From assembly GCA_026692735.1 (NCBI GenBank), contig JAPLOD010000471.1:1-42762 (forward strand): 42,762 nucleotides of DNA. Reading direction: 5' to 3'. Source of the stretch: Planctomycetota bacterium. GTDB lineage: Bacteria > Planctomycetota > SZUA-567 > H5-PLA8. A program made the translations under genes and the position numbers. Positions 17,186 through 25,402 of this stretch are shown here, piece after piece (the first letter of the stretch is position 1; every line of letters begins with the position of its first letter). The notes beneath the pieces were generated by a model. The model saw only the letters and a program-made list of their open reading frames with translations. It was not told the origin of the DNA and made no database searches.

Positions 17186-17214
17186 ACCATAGCATGAGGC
17201 GCGGCTCGTGTCAC
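17186..17214 (-). promoter_or_regulatory. Candidate sigma-70 promoter for the ECF sigma gene
   Basis: On the minus strand, GTGACA (17214-17209, 5 of 6) and TATGGT (17191-17186, 4 of 6) with a 17-base spacer. The start point would be near 17179, about 27 bases before the gene. Confidence 0.45.
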
Positions 17215-17217
17215 GGG

Positions 17218-17245
17218 GTGAAACGTGAGGAGTGAAACGCGAAGG
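17218..17245. repeat. 7-bp repeat array downstream of the ankyrin gene
   Basis: Four 7-base units: GTGAAAC, GTGAGGA, GTGAAAC, GCGAAGG. They lie between the ankyrin gene stop and the sigma-gene promoter. Confidence 0.6.
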
Positions 17246-17250
17246 TTGTC

Positions 17251-17922
17251 TCATTCCTCTTCCATATCGGTCGCACCATACTTGCGCAGCAGCCGGCGCA
17301 TGTCCAAGCGGCCGATGTGCTTGGCGACGTCCATGGGCCTGTCGCCCGAGCGGAGCTTGGCGTTGACATCAGCTTTGTTCTTCAGGAGAAGCTCGGCAAT
17401 CTCGGTGTTGTGCTTCCTGACGGCGATGTGGAGCGGGGTCTCGTCATCCTCCTCGTCGCCTTCGGTCCTGGCGTTGACGTCGGCCTTGCTGGCCAGAAGC
17501 AGCTCCACGATGGCCTTATTGGAGATGCGGCACGCCATGTGCAAGGGCGTCGAACCGGTGATGTTCTTGGCGTTCACGTCAGGCAGCTTGCTGAGGAGGA
17601 ACCGGACGACCTCGACGTGCCCGCAGCTTGCGGCCCAGTGCAGTGGCGTATCGCTCTGTCTGGTCTTGGCGTTGAGCAGGGCCGGGTTCTCCTGGAGAAA
17701 CTTCTTGACGGCCTCCAGGTTCCCCGACTTGGCTGCGGCGAAGATGTCCGGCGGGGGCGGATCGGGTTCTTCAGGGGGCTCCTCGGCAGCCTTAGGGGCG
17801 GCGGCGTCAGGCTTCTGCTTGGGCTCCGGCTGGGGCTGGTCTTCGGCCAGCACGGCGCTCCAGGGCAGCAGGGCGAGTGTGCAGGACAGGACCCAGACAG
17901 GGAAAGCGCATTTCTTGGCCAT
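17251..17922 (-). CDS. Secreted ankyrin-repeat protein
   Basis: A 223-residue protein. ATG 17922 is chosen because GAGGTG lies upstream and a signal peptide follows at once (MAKKCAFPVWVLSCTLALLPWSAVLA); the frame further upstream crosses a hairpin repeat and looks non-coding. A Pro/Glu/Lys-rich linker (about 23-58) leads to five ankyrin repeats: FAAAKSGNLEAVKKFL, DTPLHWAASCGHVEVVRFLL, STPLHMACRISNKAIVELLL, ETPLHIAVRKHNTEIAELLL and a final degenerate PMDVAKHIGRLDMRRLL. Ankyrin repeats bind proteins; with a signal peptide this one acts outside the cytoplasm. It is divergent from the TPR protein gene at 18219. Partner unknown. Confidence 0.85.
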   Translation of the reverse strand: MAKKCAFPVWVLSCTLALLPWSAVLAEDQPQPEPKQKPDAAAPKAAEEPPEEPDPPPPDIFAAAKSGNLEAVKKFLQENPALLNAKTRQSDTPLHWAASCGHVEVVRFLLSKLPDVNAKNITGSTPLHMACRISNKAIVELLLASKADVNARTEGDEEDDETPLHIAVRKHNTEIAELLLKNKADVNAKLRSGDRPMDVAKHIGRLDMRRLLRKYGATDMEEE

Positions 17923-17956
17923 TCCAGCGCACCTCAGCCAGTCCAGACCACAGGCT

Positions 17957-17979
17957 GCCGGTGAGACGCCGGCGGTACG
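17957..17979. repeat. Single GAGAC-loop hairpin between divergent genes
   Basis: GCCGGT-GAGAC-GCCGGC-GGTACG: the same design with a G-T wobble in the stem and a changed tail. It lies upstream of the ankyrin gene. The rest of the gap 17923-18218 holds the promoter of the rightward gene and no ORF that I support. Confidence 0.65.
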
Positions 17980-18154
17980 CGGGCGGCACACGGGCCTGCC
18001 ATCAGGAATAACGTACGACGTGGGCATTTCTCGCAAGCCATGTGCTCGCAGCATGGGATCATACACGACAAGGCAAGTCCCGCCAGCGGGTTGCCGCCCA
18101 CTGGCACGGGCTCCGAGCCGCGACCCAGGCCACTCTTCGACTTGCAAAATGGCT

Positions 18155-18184
18155 GTGACACATAACCATAAACAACGGTATGAT
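18155..18184 (+). promoter_or_regulatory. Candidate sigma-70 promoter for the TPR protein gene
   Basis: GTGACA (18155-18160, 5 of 6), an 18-base spacer and TATGAT (18179-18184, 5 of 6), in an AT-richer stretch. The start point would be near 18191, which leaves a ~28-base leader to ATG 18219 and argues against any start upstream of that. Confidence 0.6.
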
Positions 18185-18218
18185 CACTATAAGGATGGAT
18201 TTGCTGAGAAAGGCGCGT

Positions 18219-19262
18219 ATGAGGCACCTGGGGACTGTTCTGACCATTGCCTGCCTGGGCGGGCTGGCGTACGGCGACACGGTGGAGATGAAGCCCGAGT
18301 CGGGCGACCCCGATGGGCCCGGCCTGAAGCTCGAAGGGAAGGTGGAACGCAAGTTCCAGAACTTCATCATCTTCCTGGTGTACAACGAGACGGGGCGGAT
18401 ACGCATCCCGGTGAGCAAGATCAAGAACATCGAAGAAGACGTTGATACGCAGCTCGACCAACTTAGAGACAAGGAGGACTTTCCGGGGCGGTACAAGGTC
18501 GGCGTATGGGCCGTCGAGAAGGGGAAGTTCGCCGAAGCCATCAGGCTGTTTGAGGAGCTGAAGGACAAAGAGCTGCCCGCCAAAGACAAGCTCAACATGC
18601 TCAAGCTGCTGGGCCATTCCTACGAGCAGCGCCAGCAGCTCGACAAAGCGCTCGAAAACTACTCCAACTACCTGCTGGGCAGTCCGGACGACGCGGCCAT
18701 CGCGGAGAAGGTCGCCAAACTGCGCAAGGTGGTGACCCCCGAGCCGGCCGAGGGCGACGTGAAGGTCGGGCCCGCGGGGACGAAGAAAGTGACGGACGGC
18801 CTGGAAGGCGACGGCGTGTGGGTGGCGGAGAACTGGGGCAACCCCGGCACGGCGCAGTTCACTGTGGATCCCAACAGCGGCAGCAAGATGGTGGTGGTCC
18901 AGTGCAACGGCGGCGAGAAAGACAAAGCGGCCATCAGCCGGACGGGCCAGCCGCTGAACCTGGCCGACAGCAAGGAACTGCTGTGCCGGATCTTCCACAA
19001 CAGCCCGAACGCGGTTGATCTGGCGTTCGCCTTTGTGAATGCGCAGGGCGAATTCCACGAGACGAAACCGCAGCGTGTGGCGCCCGGCAGTTGGATTGAT
19101 GTCAAACAGAAGATAGACGGCAAAGTGTTCAAGGCCAACCGCAACAACTTCAAGGCGTTCGACCTGGAGCTGGAAGGCAAGGAACGCATCAACCGCGTCC
19201 TGTTCCTCGTGTACTCGCAGAAGCCCTTCACGCTCTACCTGGACAACGTGTACTTCAAGTGA
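18219..19262 (+). CDS. Secreted TPR protein with C-terminal beta-sandwich-like domain
   Basis: A 347-residue protein. ATG 18219 is preferred to 18180 and 18195: GAGAAAGG lies about 7 bases upstream, a signal peptide follows at once (MRHLGTVLTIACLGGLAYG) and the likely transcript starts at ~18191. A short beta domain follows (VERKFQNFIIFLVYNETGRIRIP). Two TPR-like helix pairs lie at about 90-160 (GVWAVEKGKFAEAIRLFEEL; LGHSYEQRQQLDKALENY). The C-terminal ~150 residues are beta-rich and end FTLYLDNVYFK, like carbohydrate-binding galactose-type sandwiches; this is a resemblance only. It is followed by the large surface protein gene with a 51-base gap. Confidence 0.78.
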   Translation: MRHLGTVLTIACLGGLAYGDTVEMKPESGDPDGPGLKLEGKVERKFQNFIIFLVYNETGRIRIPVSKIKNIEEDVDTQLDQLRDKEDFPGRYKVGVWAVEKGKFAEAIRLFEELKDKELPAKDKLNMLKLLGHSYEQRQQLDKALENYSNYLLGSPDDAAIAEKVAKLRKVVTPEPAEGDVKVGPAGTKKVTDGLEGDGVWVAENWGNPGTAQFTVDPNSGSKMVVVQCNGGEKDKAAISRTGQPLNLADSKELLCRIFHNSPNAVDLAFAFVNAQGEFHETKPQRVAPGSWIDVKQKIDGKVFKANRNNFKAFDLELEGKERINRVLFLVYSQKPFTLYLDNVYFK

Positions 19263-19313
19263 GCCCGCGTGTACCTTCCGAGGAGAGGGGTTGAAGGGCG
19301 ACAAGGGAGACGA

Positions 19314-21242
19314 ATGAGCGGCGCACCAGGCGGCTTTCAGAGGCGGAGACTCCGTCTCTCATCGGTTCTCTTGTTGTCGGTGCTGCTGGCTTCGGCCGCC
19401 TTCTCGTATGCGCTGGCCACCTCGGGTGCTTCACCGGAAACCGCCGCGCGTGCCAGGCAGGCCGCCGCGCAAGCCCGCTTCCTGGGCCAGCCCCTCCGTT
19501 TCACGAACCCGTTCCTGCCCGCTGGCACTGACTACCAGTACCCTCTTGGGGGGATGATAAGCCTCGACCCGCAGGGCTTCGACCTGGGCGATGCCTGTCA
19601 TGGCTCGGCAATCACGCGCTACATCACCGCGGCCGGCGGCTACATGCCGTACACGTTTCTGCTCAAGCCCCTGCTCGGCAGCCAGAGCAGCGACGGCGGG
19701 AACCCGAGCCCGTCGCTGCCGCTGCTGAGCCCGGGCGGCATCCTGTCCGGCGCGATGCCCGGGGATGTCGGCAGTTTCGTGCGTTTCAACGTCCAGTTGA
19801 CAGACTTCATCGGCACGCAGCGCCTCGGCCTATTCCGTCTGAACGTGTTGCCGGGGGACCAGCCGCCGTTCCGCTTTGCGCAGGACCAGTTGCCGATCGC
19901 CCAGCAGAACAACAACTACTTCACGAAGATCGAGACGCTGGGCCCGGCGGGCACGTTCTCGGTCGTGCCGGGCAGCGTGACGGTGACGGCGGGCAAGGCG
20001 GCGGCGCAGGCGCTGAACCAGCTTGAGGACGCGGGGTTGACGCTTGCGGCCGAGGACGGGGTGCTCTACGGCCGGCCGACCAAGGCGGCCGACATCACGT
20101 TCACCGCCCGGGCGACGGACCCGGCCACGCAGCAGAACGCGCTGAACCGCGCGGGCAAGGGACAGGACCAGCAGTTCACCATCAAGGTTGAGACGGGCGG
20201 TCCGGTCACCAGCGAACTGGCAGGCGTGCGCTGCGCGCTGCGTGGCAGCACCACGACGACCGGCGCCGACGGGCTCACGTACGCGGGGTTCCTCGATACC
20301 CGCGGCCTGACCGCCGCCAACCTGGCGGGCACAACGCTGACGCTGCGCCTCGGCGGGGCGCGGTTCACGGGCGAGTTCGATGCCAAGGGCAGGATCAACA
20401 AAGTGCTGCCGGCGGGCACAGACGCGGGCACGAGCGCGGATACGAGCGGCACGAAGGCCAAGACCGCCAAGCACCTGTTGTCCGTCGCGCTGTCCCCGAG
20501 CAACGGCCGTCTGAAGATCAAGCTCACCGGCGTGGACCTGGCCAGCAAGCTCAACGTGCCGCTGAACGATCCGGCGCACCCGATCAACAGGACGTTCCAG
20601 ACGCTTGTTATCGGGCTGGACCTGGGCGCCTTCCGCACCTGCGAAGTGCTGAGGATGGAGACGCGAGCGCTGGCCAATGGCACCTTCGCCATGGACTACA
20701 CGCTGGGCACGCACGGCTTCTCGCGCGCGGGCAGTTGCCAGATCCTCTCGGTCATCGGCGTTGATCCGGCCATCAAGGGCAAGACGCCGCCAGCAGGCGA
20801 CCGCTGGCTGGTGCGCCTCCTGGGGGTGCCGGGGCAGGACATGGAGACCACGACGCCGACCACGACGCCGACCACCGTCACGACATCGGGGACCAAGGCG
20901 CCGGCGTTCCAGAAGCCCCTGGCAGGGCAGGCGATCACGGGGGGCTCGGTCACGATCCGTGTCGGGGACTTCAAACAGGACGTGAGCGTGGCGAAGCAGT
21001 CGGTGCGCTATGTGTTCAAGGCCACGAGCAAAGACGCGGGCATCTACAAGCTGCTGGTGGACCCGACGAAGTTCTTGCATCGGCTGGAGACGAATGTCCT
21101 CGGAAGCAACGACACCGGCATCCCCGCAGCGGTCAGCACCAAGGACCTGACGGTGTTTCCTCTGGGCGTGACCGCGGGGACATACAAGGGCGAGACGGGC
21201 CGCGTCATCTACCCCGAGCGCGGGGCGTGGCGGCAGCGGTGA
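19314..21242 (+). CDS. Large surface protein with Ig-like and repeated beta domains
   Basis: A 642-residue protein from ATG 19314 (GGGAG upstream); an earlier start at 19269 lacks a ribosome site. An N-terminal hydrophobic segment (LSSVLLLSVLLASAAFSYALA) is a signal peptide or anchor. An Ig-like region at about 190-300 reads LEDAGLTLAAEDGVLYGRPTKAADITF, the pattern of putative-Ig repeats in bacterial adhesins. Then come beta modules with the pattern LRLGGARFTGEF, SPSNGRLKIKLTGVDLASKLNVP and, near the C-terminus, TIRVGDFKQDV and IYKLLVDPTKFLHRLET. These resemble the C-terminal domain of the two secreted proteins at 3-3650. A Thr/Pro-rich linker (TTTPTTTPTTVTT) separates the last module. It is probably exported; binding partner unknown. 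Confidence 0.78.
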   Translation: MSGAPGGFQRRRLRLSSVLLLSVLLASAAFSYALATSGASPETAARARQAAAQARFLGQPLRFTNPFLPAGTDYQYPLGGMISLDPQGFDLGDACHGSAITRYITAAGGYMPYTFLLKPLLGSQSSDGGNPSPSLPLLSPGGILSGAMPGDVGSFVRFNVQLTDFIGTQRLGLFRLNVLPGDQPPFRFAQDQLPIAQQNNNYFTKIETLGPAGTFSVVPGSVTVTAGKAAAQALNQLEDAGLTLAAEDGVLYGRPTKAADITFTARATDPATQQNALNRAGKGQDQQFTIKVETGGPVTSELAGVRCALRGSTTTTGADGLTYAGFLDTRGLTAANLAGTTLTLRLGGARFTGEFDAKGRINKVLPAGTDAGTSADTSGTKAKTAKHLLSVALSPSNGRLKIKLTGVDLASKLNVPLNDPAHPINRTFQTLVIGLDLGAFRTCEVLRMETRALANGTFAMDYTLGTHGFSRAGSCQILSVIGVDPAIKGKTPPAGDRWLVRLLGVPGQDMETTTPTTTPTTVTTSGTKAPAFQKPLAGQAITGGSVTIRVGDFKQDVSVAKQSVRYVFKATSKDAGIYKLLVDPTKFLHRLETNVLGSNDTGIPAAVSTKDLTVFPLGVTAGTYKGETGRVIYPERGAWRQR

Positions 21243-21245
21243 CAC

Positions 21246-21851
21246 GTGAAGGAACAGGGCAACGCCATATTCGTCTTCCAGGTCGGCAGTTCGCTGTTTT
21301 CGAGATTCGAGAAACAGAAGCGGGCCGCGCCGGCCGAACTGGCGCTGCAGGCCGTCTTCACCGACCGGGGGCTGTGCCAGTTGTCGCTGTACCGGGGGGA
21401 GTTCTTCGCGCCGCTGTGCCACGGGCTGGAGACGCTCCGGCAGCCCGCCCGCGCGGTGGAGCGTTTCGAGCTGCTGGAGGCGCGGCTGCTGGGGCGCCTG
21501 AACGGCGTGCCCGAGAACATGGAGTGGCGCGAGTTCGACCTGCGCGGCCAGCCCGAGTTTCACGCGCGCGTCTGGAAGGCGATGCACGCGATTCCGTTCG
21601 GGCGCACGGCGACGTACGGCGAGATCGCCCGGGCAGCCGGGTCACCCCGCGCCAGCCGTGCCTGCGGCCAGGCGTGCGGGGCCAACCCGATCCTGCTGTT
21701 CATCCCCTGCCACCGCGTGGTGAGCTCGTCGGGGTTGGGCGGCTTCGGCTGCGGACTGGAATGGAAGAAACGGTTCCTGGCGCTGGAAGGGGTAGACTGG
21801 AGAACACCGGGGAAATCCCAAACTCGAAATCCGAAATCCGAAGGAAAGTGA
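21246..21851 (+). CDS. ogt: Methylated-DNA-[protein]-cysteine S-methyltransferase
   Basis: A 201-residue cytoplasmic protein starting at GTG 21246, three bases after the previous stop. It removes methyl groups from O6-methylguanine by transfer to its own cysteine. The active site is FIPCHRVV (C155), preceded by the DNA-binding helix motif AIPFGRTATYGEIARAAGSPRASRACG. After the usual family end (WKKRFLALEG) there is a tail of about 19 residues, encoded in part by 7-bp repeats (GKSQTRNPKSEG), which also reaches the stop codon. The tail is likely dispensable. It is probably co-transcribed with the surface protein gene only by chance of position. Confidence 0.93.
   Translation: MKEQGNAIFVFQVGSSLFSRFEKQKRAAPAELALQAVFTDRGLCQLSLYRGEFFAPLCHGLETLRQPARAVERFELLEARLLGRLNGVPENMEWREFDLRGQPEFHARVWKAMHAIPFGRTATYGEIARAAGSPRASRACGQACGANPILLFIPCHRVVSSSGLGGFGCGLEWKKRFLALEGVDWRTPGKSQTRNPKSEGK
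21813..21843 (+). repeat. 7-bp repeat array encoding the Ogt tail
   Basis: Units AAATCCC, AAACTCG, AAATCCG, AAATCCG followed by AAGG. They encode the extra C-terminal residues of Ogt. Confidence 0.75.
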
Positions 21852-21894
21852 AAACAGAAAACGACAAACGCTGCACGACCGCGTGATGCCGTCT

Positions 21895-22656
21895 CTACCT
21901 CCTCTCCTTGATGTACTTCGCGACCGCCGCGACCGTATCCACCCAGATGCCGTTGGCGGGGTCCATCGCATGGGCGCAGAGCTTGTCCAGGTCGGCGGCC
22001 AGGGTGGTCTGGCGGCCGCCGGGGCCGATGTCGTGTCCGGCGAGGATGAGCCATTCGCCCTGTTCGGCGGCGTGGTCGAGCCACGTTTTCATCTGGTCGA
22101 AGCCGATACTGTCACAGCACAGCGCGGTCGCCTGGGCGAGGTCGCAGAAGGTGGGATCGTTGGCCGATTCGCCCATGAAGCCCCGCCCCGCGAGGAAGTG
22201 CCTGGCCACCAGCGGCACGTAGCTTTTGAGGTTCTCGCCGCGGCCCACAAAGGTCTGGCCGCACGGATAGGCGAAGGTCAGCGGCCGCACGCCCAGCAGT
22301 CTATGGATAGCGGCGTTGGCGGCGAGGAGCTCGTCCTTCTCCATGCGCTCCAGCGTGTAGTCCTCCAGCGGGTTGCGGCGCGCGAACGCGAAGTTGCCGC
22401 TGCAGGGATGCGTGACGCTGTGGTTGCCGATCTCGTGGCCGTCGGCCACAGCCCGGCGCCAGGCTTCCAGTTTCTGCTCCAGCGCCTGAAGCGAGACGTA
22501 GAAGGTGGCCTTCACGCCGCGGGCGGCGAGCAACGGAAAGCCGTTCGCGGTCTGCGACCACCGCGCGTCGTCGAAGCTCAGGCTGAGCGCCGCGCGCTTG
22601 CCAGCCGGCCAGAAACCGGACGAGGTGTCTTGGGGAGCCATTGCAGCGATCTCCAT
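21895..22656 (-). CDS. Polysaccharide deacetylase (NodB/CE4-like)
   Basis: A 253-residue protein from ATG 22656; an internal ATG at 22641, with GGAG about 9 bases upstream, is at least as likely as the real start. NodB-homology motifs are visible: LSLSFDDARW (metal and catalytic Asp pair), HEIGNHSVTHP (His ligands) with ATFYVSL before it, FAYPCG and LILAGHDIG near the end. Members remove acetyl groups from chitin-like or peptidoglycan sugars or other acylated glycans. There is no signal peptide, so it is cytoplasmic or exported by other means. It is divergent from the ADP-ribosylglycohydrolase gene. Confidence 0.87.
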   Translation of the reverse strand: MEIAAMAPQDTSSGFWPAGKRAALSLSFDDARWSQTANGFPLLAARGVKATFYVSLQALEQKLEAWRRAVADGHEIGNHSVTHPCSGNFAFARRNPLEDYTLERMEKDELLAANAAIHRLLGVRPLTFAYPCGQTFVGRGENLKSYVPLVARHFLAGRGFMGESANDPTFCDLAQATALCCDSIGFDQMKTWLDHAAEQGEWLILAGHDIGPGGRQTTLAADLDKLCAHAMDPANGIWVDTVAAVAKYIKERR

Positions 22657-22838
22657 GCGTGCCAGCAGCCAAACAGGGACTTGAAATCATCCTCATATAC
22701 CTGAGACTCACGGCCTCAAGTCGAAAACACACACCGTGAGGATTCCACCATGACTGCGACGAGACGCCAGACGCCGCGCGAGCCCGCTCTGTACATCTGG
22801 AGACCGAATACCGCCAGGCGCGCGACGAGGGCCGCGAC

Positions 22839-24149
22839 TTGAGCACGGCCGAGGGCGAGTTCGAACGCCTGCTGGCCGTGCCCAAGTCCGAACGCACGCT
22901 GGGCGGCGCGCGCGATGAGGCGTGGTTCCGCGCCTGTGAGAAACTGATGGACGACGTCCAGCGGCTTCCCTACCGCGGCGACTACCGCTACGCGGAGCCG
23001 TCCGACCTGGAGAGCATACAGCGCGCGCGGCCGGCCGCGCCCAGGCTGGCGCGCTGGCGCGGCAGCAAGCGGGAACTCCTGGAGCGGCTCCACGGCGGAC
23101 TGCTCGGGCGCATCTGCGGCTGCATGCTGGGCAAGCCGGTGGAGGGCTGGCACAGGCGGAGCATTCGGATCACAGGCGCAGCTACAGGCAACTGGCCGCT
23201 CGGCAACTACCTGCGCTTGCCGACGAAGAAGGAAGACGCGGCGATCGCGGCGCAGAAGCCCACGCACCGGCTCCACAGGTGGTGGACCGCCATCGTGCGG
23301 GACGGCATGAACGGCATGGTCGAAGACGACGACACCAATTACACGACCGTCGGCTTCGCGGTCGTGCAGAAGCACGGCAAGGATTTCACGCCGTTGGACA
23401 TGGCCAGCTTCTGGGGCCAGGAACTGCCGATCTTCCATACCTGCACGGCGGAACGGGTGGCGTACCGGAATTTCGCGAACGGCGTCCTGCCGCCGTTGAG
23501 CGGCTCATACCGCAACCCGTACCGCGAATGGATCGGCGCGCAGATTCGCGCGGACTACTTTGGCTACGCCAATCCGGGCAACCCGGAGCGGGCCGCCGCG
23601 TGGGCGTGGCGGGATGCGTGTGTGAGTCACGTCAAGAACGGCATCTACGGGGAGTTGTGGGTTGCCGCAACGCTGGCCGCCGCGTACGTCGAGGCGGACT
23701 GGATCACGATCATCCGCGCAGGCCTGGCGCAAGTGCCACAGAGCTGCCGCCTGCGGGAGGATGTCGAGAAGATCATCGGGGCGTTCATGCGGGGCTCAAG
23801 CTACGAGAGCACCGTGGACATGATCCACACGCAGTGGGACGAGACGCGGGGCCACGACTGGTGCCACACGAATTCCAACGCGCAGATCGTCACCGCCGCG
23901 CTGCTGTTCGGCGACGATGACTACGAGAAGACGATCACGCGCGCGGTGATGCCGGGCTTCGATACGGACTGCAACGGCGCGACCGCCGGCAGCCTGTGGG
24001 GCGTGCGGCACGGCGTAAAAGCGCTGCCGCGGAAGTGGACGCGGCCGATGCGGGACCATATCCGCACGGGCGTGGCGTCGTACGCCAATGTGACGATCAG
24101 CAAGCTGGCGGCGGACATGGCGGAAACGGCGCTAAAGAACAGCGAGTGA
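22839..24149 (+). CDS. ADP-ribosylglycohydrolase family protein (N-terminus probably frameshifted)
   Basis: A 436-residue protein as read from TTG 22839. Family motifs: GLLGRICGCMLGKPVEGW, MVEDDDTNYT (metal-binding acidic cluster) and GFDTDCNGATAGSLWG near the C-terminus (second metal site). Such enzymes remove ADP-ribose from proteins or other acceptors; the Planctomycete-type subgroup is abundant and its substrates are unclear. The frame continues upstream of the TTG as YRQARDEGRDL, family-like sequence, without an ATG or GTG. An ATG at 22750 with GAGG upstream opens a different frame, so a one-base shift near 22790-22808 is likely. The stop overlaps GTG 24146 of the queA frame (GTGA). Confidence 0.85.
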   Translation: MSTAEGEFERLLAVPKSERTLGGARDEAWFRACEKLMDDVQRLPYRGDYRYAEPSDLESIQRARPAAPRLARWRGSKRELLERLHGGLLGRICGCMLGKPVEGWHRRSIRITGAATGNWPLGNYLRLPTKKEDAAIAAQKPTHRLHRWWTAIVRDGMNGMVEDDDTNYTTVGFAVVQKHGKDFTPLDMASFWGQELPIFHTCTAERVAYRNFANGVLPPLSGSYRNPYREWIGAQIRADYFGYANPGNPERAAAWAWRDACVSHVKNGIYGELWVAATLAAAYVEADWITIIRAGLAQVPQSCRLREDVEKIIGAFMRGSSYESTVDMIHTQWDETRGHDWCHTNSNAQIVTAALLFGDDDYEKTITRAVMPGFDTDCNGATAGSLWGVRHGVKALPRKWTRPMRDHIRTGVASYANVTISKLAADMAETALKNSE

Positions 24150-24175
24150 CGGGTGAGGAGAAGCTAAGGACAACG

Positions 24176-25336
24176 TTGGATACAGCCCTGTTCGAGTTTC
24201 GTCTGCCTGAGCAGTGCATTGCCCAGGAACCGCTGCCGGAGCGCGATGCGTCGCGGCTGCTGGTGCTGCACCGCGACACGAGGACGTGTGAGGACAAGGG
24301 CATTCGCGACCTGGCAGGCTTGCTGCGCCGCGGCGATCTCCTGGTGCTCAACAACACGCGCGTCATCCCCGCGCGGCTCCGCGCGCGGCGCGACAGCAGC
24401 GGGGGGAAGATAGAGTTCCTGCTGCTGCCGCCAGGCGATTGCGGATTGATGATTTCGGATTGCGGATTAGGTTCGACGGGGCCGATGACGCGCGGAGGCC
24501 AATCCGCAATCGTCAATCCGCAATCCGCAATCAAAACGCGCCGGGTGCTCACCAAGTCCGGCGGCAAACTGAAGGCGGGGGAGACGTTCACGCTTGCAGG
24601 CGGCATGACGGCGACGCTACGGGAACGCCACGGCGAAGCGGGCGACGTGGTGGAGTTCCACTGTGCGGCGGGGGAGTTCGAGCGTTACATCAGAGAGAAG
24701 GGCGAGGTGCCGCTTCCGCCGTATATTCACCGGCCGCCCGGTCCTTCGTCGGCGCAGGACCGAGACAGGTATCAGACGATCTTCGCGCACACGCCCGGCG
24801 CCGTCGCCGCGCCCACGGCGGGGCTGCACTTCACGCCGCGGCTGTTGGAGGCGCTGCGGGCGGGCGGGGTCACGAGCGCGTTCCTGACGCTCCACGTAGG
24901 CCCGGGCACGTTCCGGCCGGTGAAGGCGGAGCGCGTCGAGGAACACTTTGTGGACCCGGAGCCGTACTACATCCCGGCAGAGACCGTGGCCGCCGTGGCG
25001 GCCGCAAAGAAGGAAGGCCGGCGCGTGATCGCCGTGGGGACGACGAGCCTGCGCGCTCTTGAGGGGGCCGTGGCGGACCAGTGTGGCACGGGCTTCAATC
25101 CCGTGGGCCTTCATGGGCAGACGGACCTTTTCGTGTATCCGCCGTACAAGTTCCGCGTCGTAGACGCGCTGTTGACGAACTTCCACCTGCCGCGGTCGAG
25201 CCTGCTGATGCTGGTGTGCGCGTTCGCGGCACCCGGGAGCACAGAGGGCATCGGCTTCGTGAAACAGGCGTACGAACATGCGGTGCAGAGCGGGTACCGG
25301 TTCTACAGTTACGGCGATGCGTGTCTGTTCGGGTAG
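24176..25336 (+). CDS. queA: S-adenosylmethionine:tRNA ribosyltransferase-isomerase (QueA)
   Basis: Makes epoxyqueuosine in the wobble position of tRNAs for Tyr, His, Asn and Asp. TTG 24176 is chosen: AAGGA lies 5 bases upstream and the resulting start (MDTALFEFRLPE) aligns in length with the usual QueA start; GTG 24146, overlapping the previous stop, is the alternative. Family motifs: ERDASRLLVLHRDT, DLLVLNNTRVIPARL, APTAGLHFT, LTLHVGPGTFRPV, GTTSLRALE, TDLFVYPPYKF and LLTNFHLPRSSLLMLV. The protein has about 386 residues, about 30 more than E. coli QueA. The difference is an insert at residues ~88-120 made of two inverted 7-bp repeat arrays. Confidence 0.95.
   Translation: MDTALFEFRLPEQCIAQEPLPERDASRLLVLHRDTRTCEDKGIRDLAGLLRRGDLLVLNNTRVIPARLRARRDSSGGKIEFLLLPPGDCGLMISDCGLGSTGPMTRGGQSAIVNPQSAIKTRRVLTKSGGKLKAGETFTLAGGMTATLRERHGEAGDVVEFHCAAGEFERYIREKGEVPLPPYIHRPPGPSSAQDRDRYQTIFAHTPGAVAAPTAGLHFTPRLLEALRAGGVTSAFLTLHVGPGTFRPVKAERVEEHFVDPEPYYIPAETVAAVAAAKKEGRRVIAVGTTSLRALEGAVADQCGTGFNPVGLHGQTDLFVYPPYKFRVVDALLTNFHLPRSSLLMLVCAFAAPGSTEGIGFVKQAYEHAVQSGYRFYSYGDACLFG
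24437..24533 (+). repeat. Inverted pair of 7-bp repeat arrays inserted in queA
   Basis: Left arm (24437-24471): GATTGCG, GATTGAT, GATTTCG, GATTGCG, GATTAGG. Right arm (24499-24533): CCAATCC, GCAATCG, TCAATCC, GCAATCC, GCAATCA. The arms are largely complementary around a 27-base centre and could form a long hairpin. The insert keeps the queA frame. Confidence 0.85.
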
Positions 25337-25360
25337 GGCTTGCGGTTGGGTGTGCCTGCG

Positions 25361-25402
25361 GCACCCCGAAAAGCGCTGCAGCACCTTTCGGGGCCACCCG
25401 CG
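25361..25402 (+). terminator. Hairpin after queA, possible terminator
   Basis: CCCCGAAA (25364-25371) pairs perfectly with TTTCGGGG (25386-25393), and GCGG/CCGC may extend the stem. It lies about 28 bases after the queA stop. No T-run follows, so it may be factor-dependent, a mobile palindrome or part of an RNA. The remainder of the gap 25337-25828 (about 490 bp) contains no ORF with family similarity and no RNA that I can name. Confidence 0.35.
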
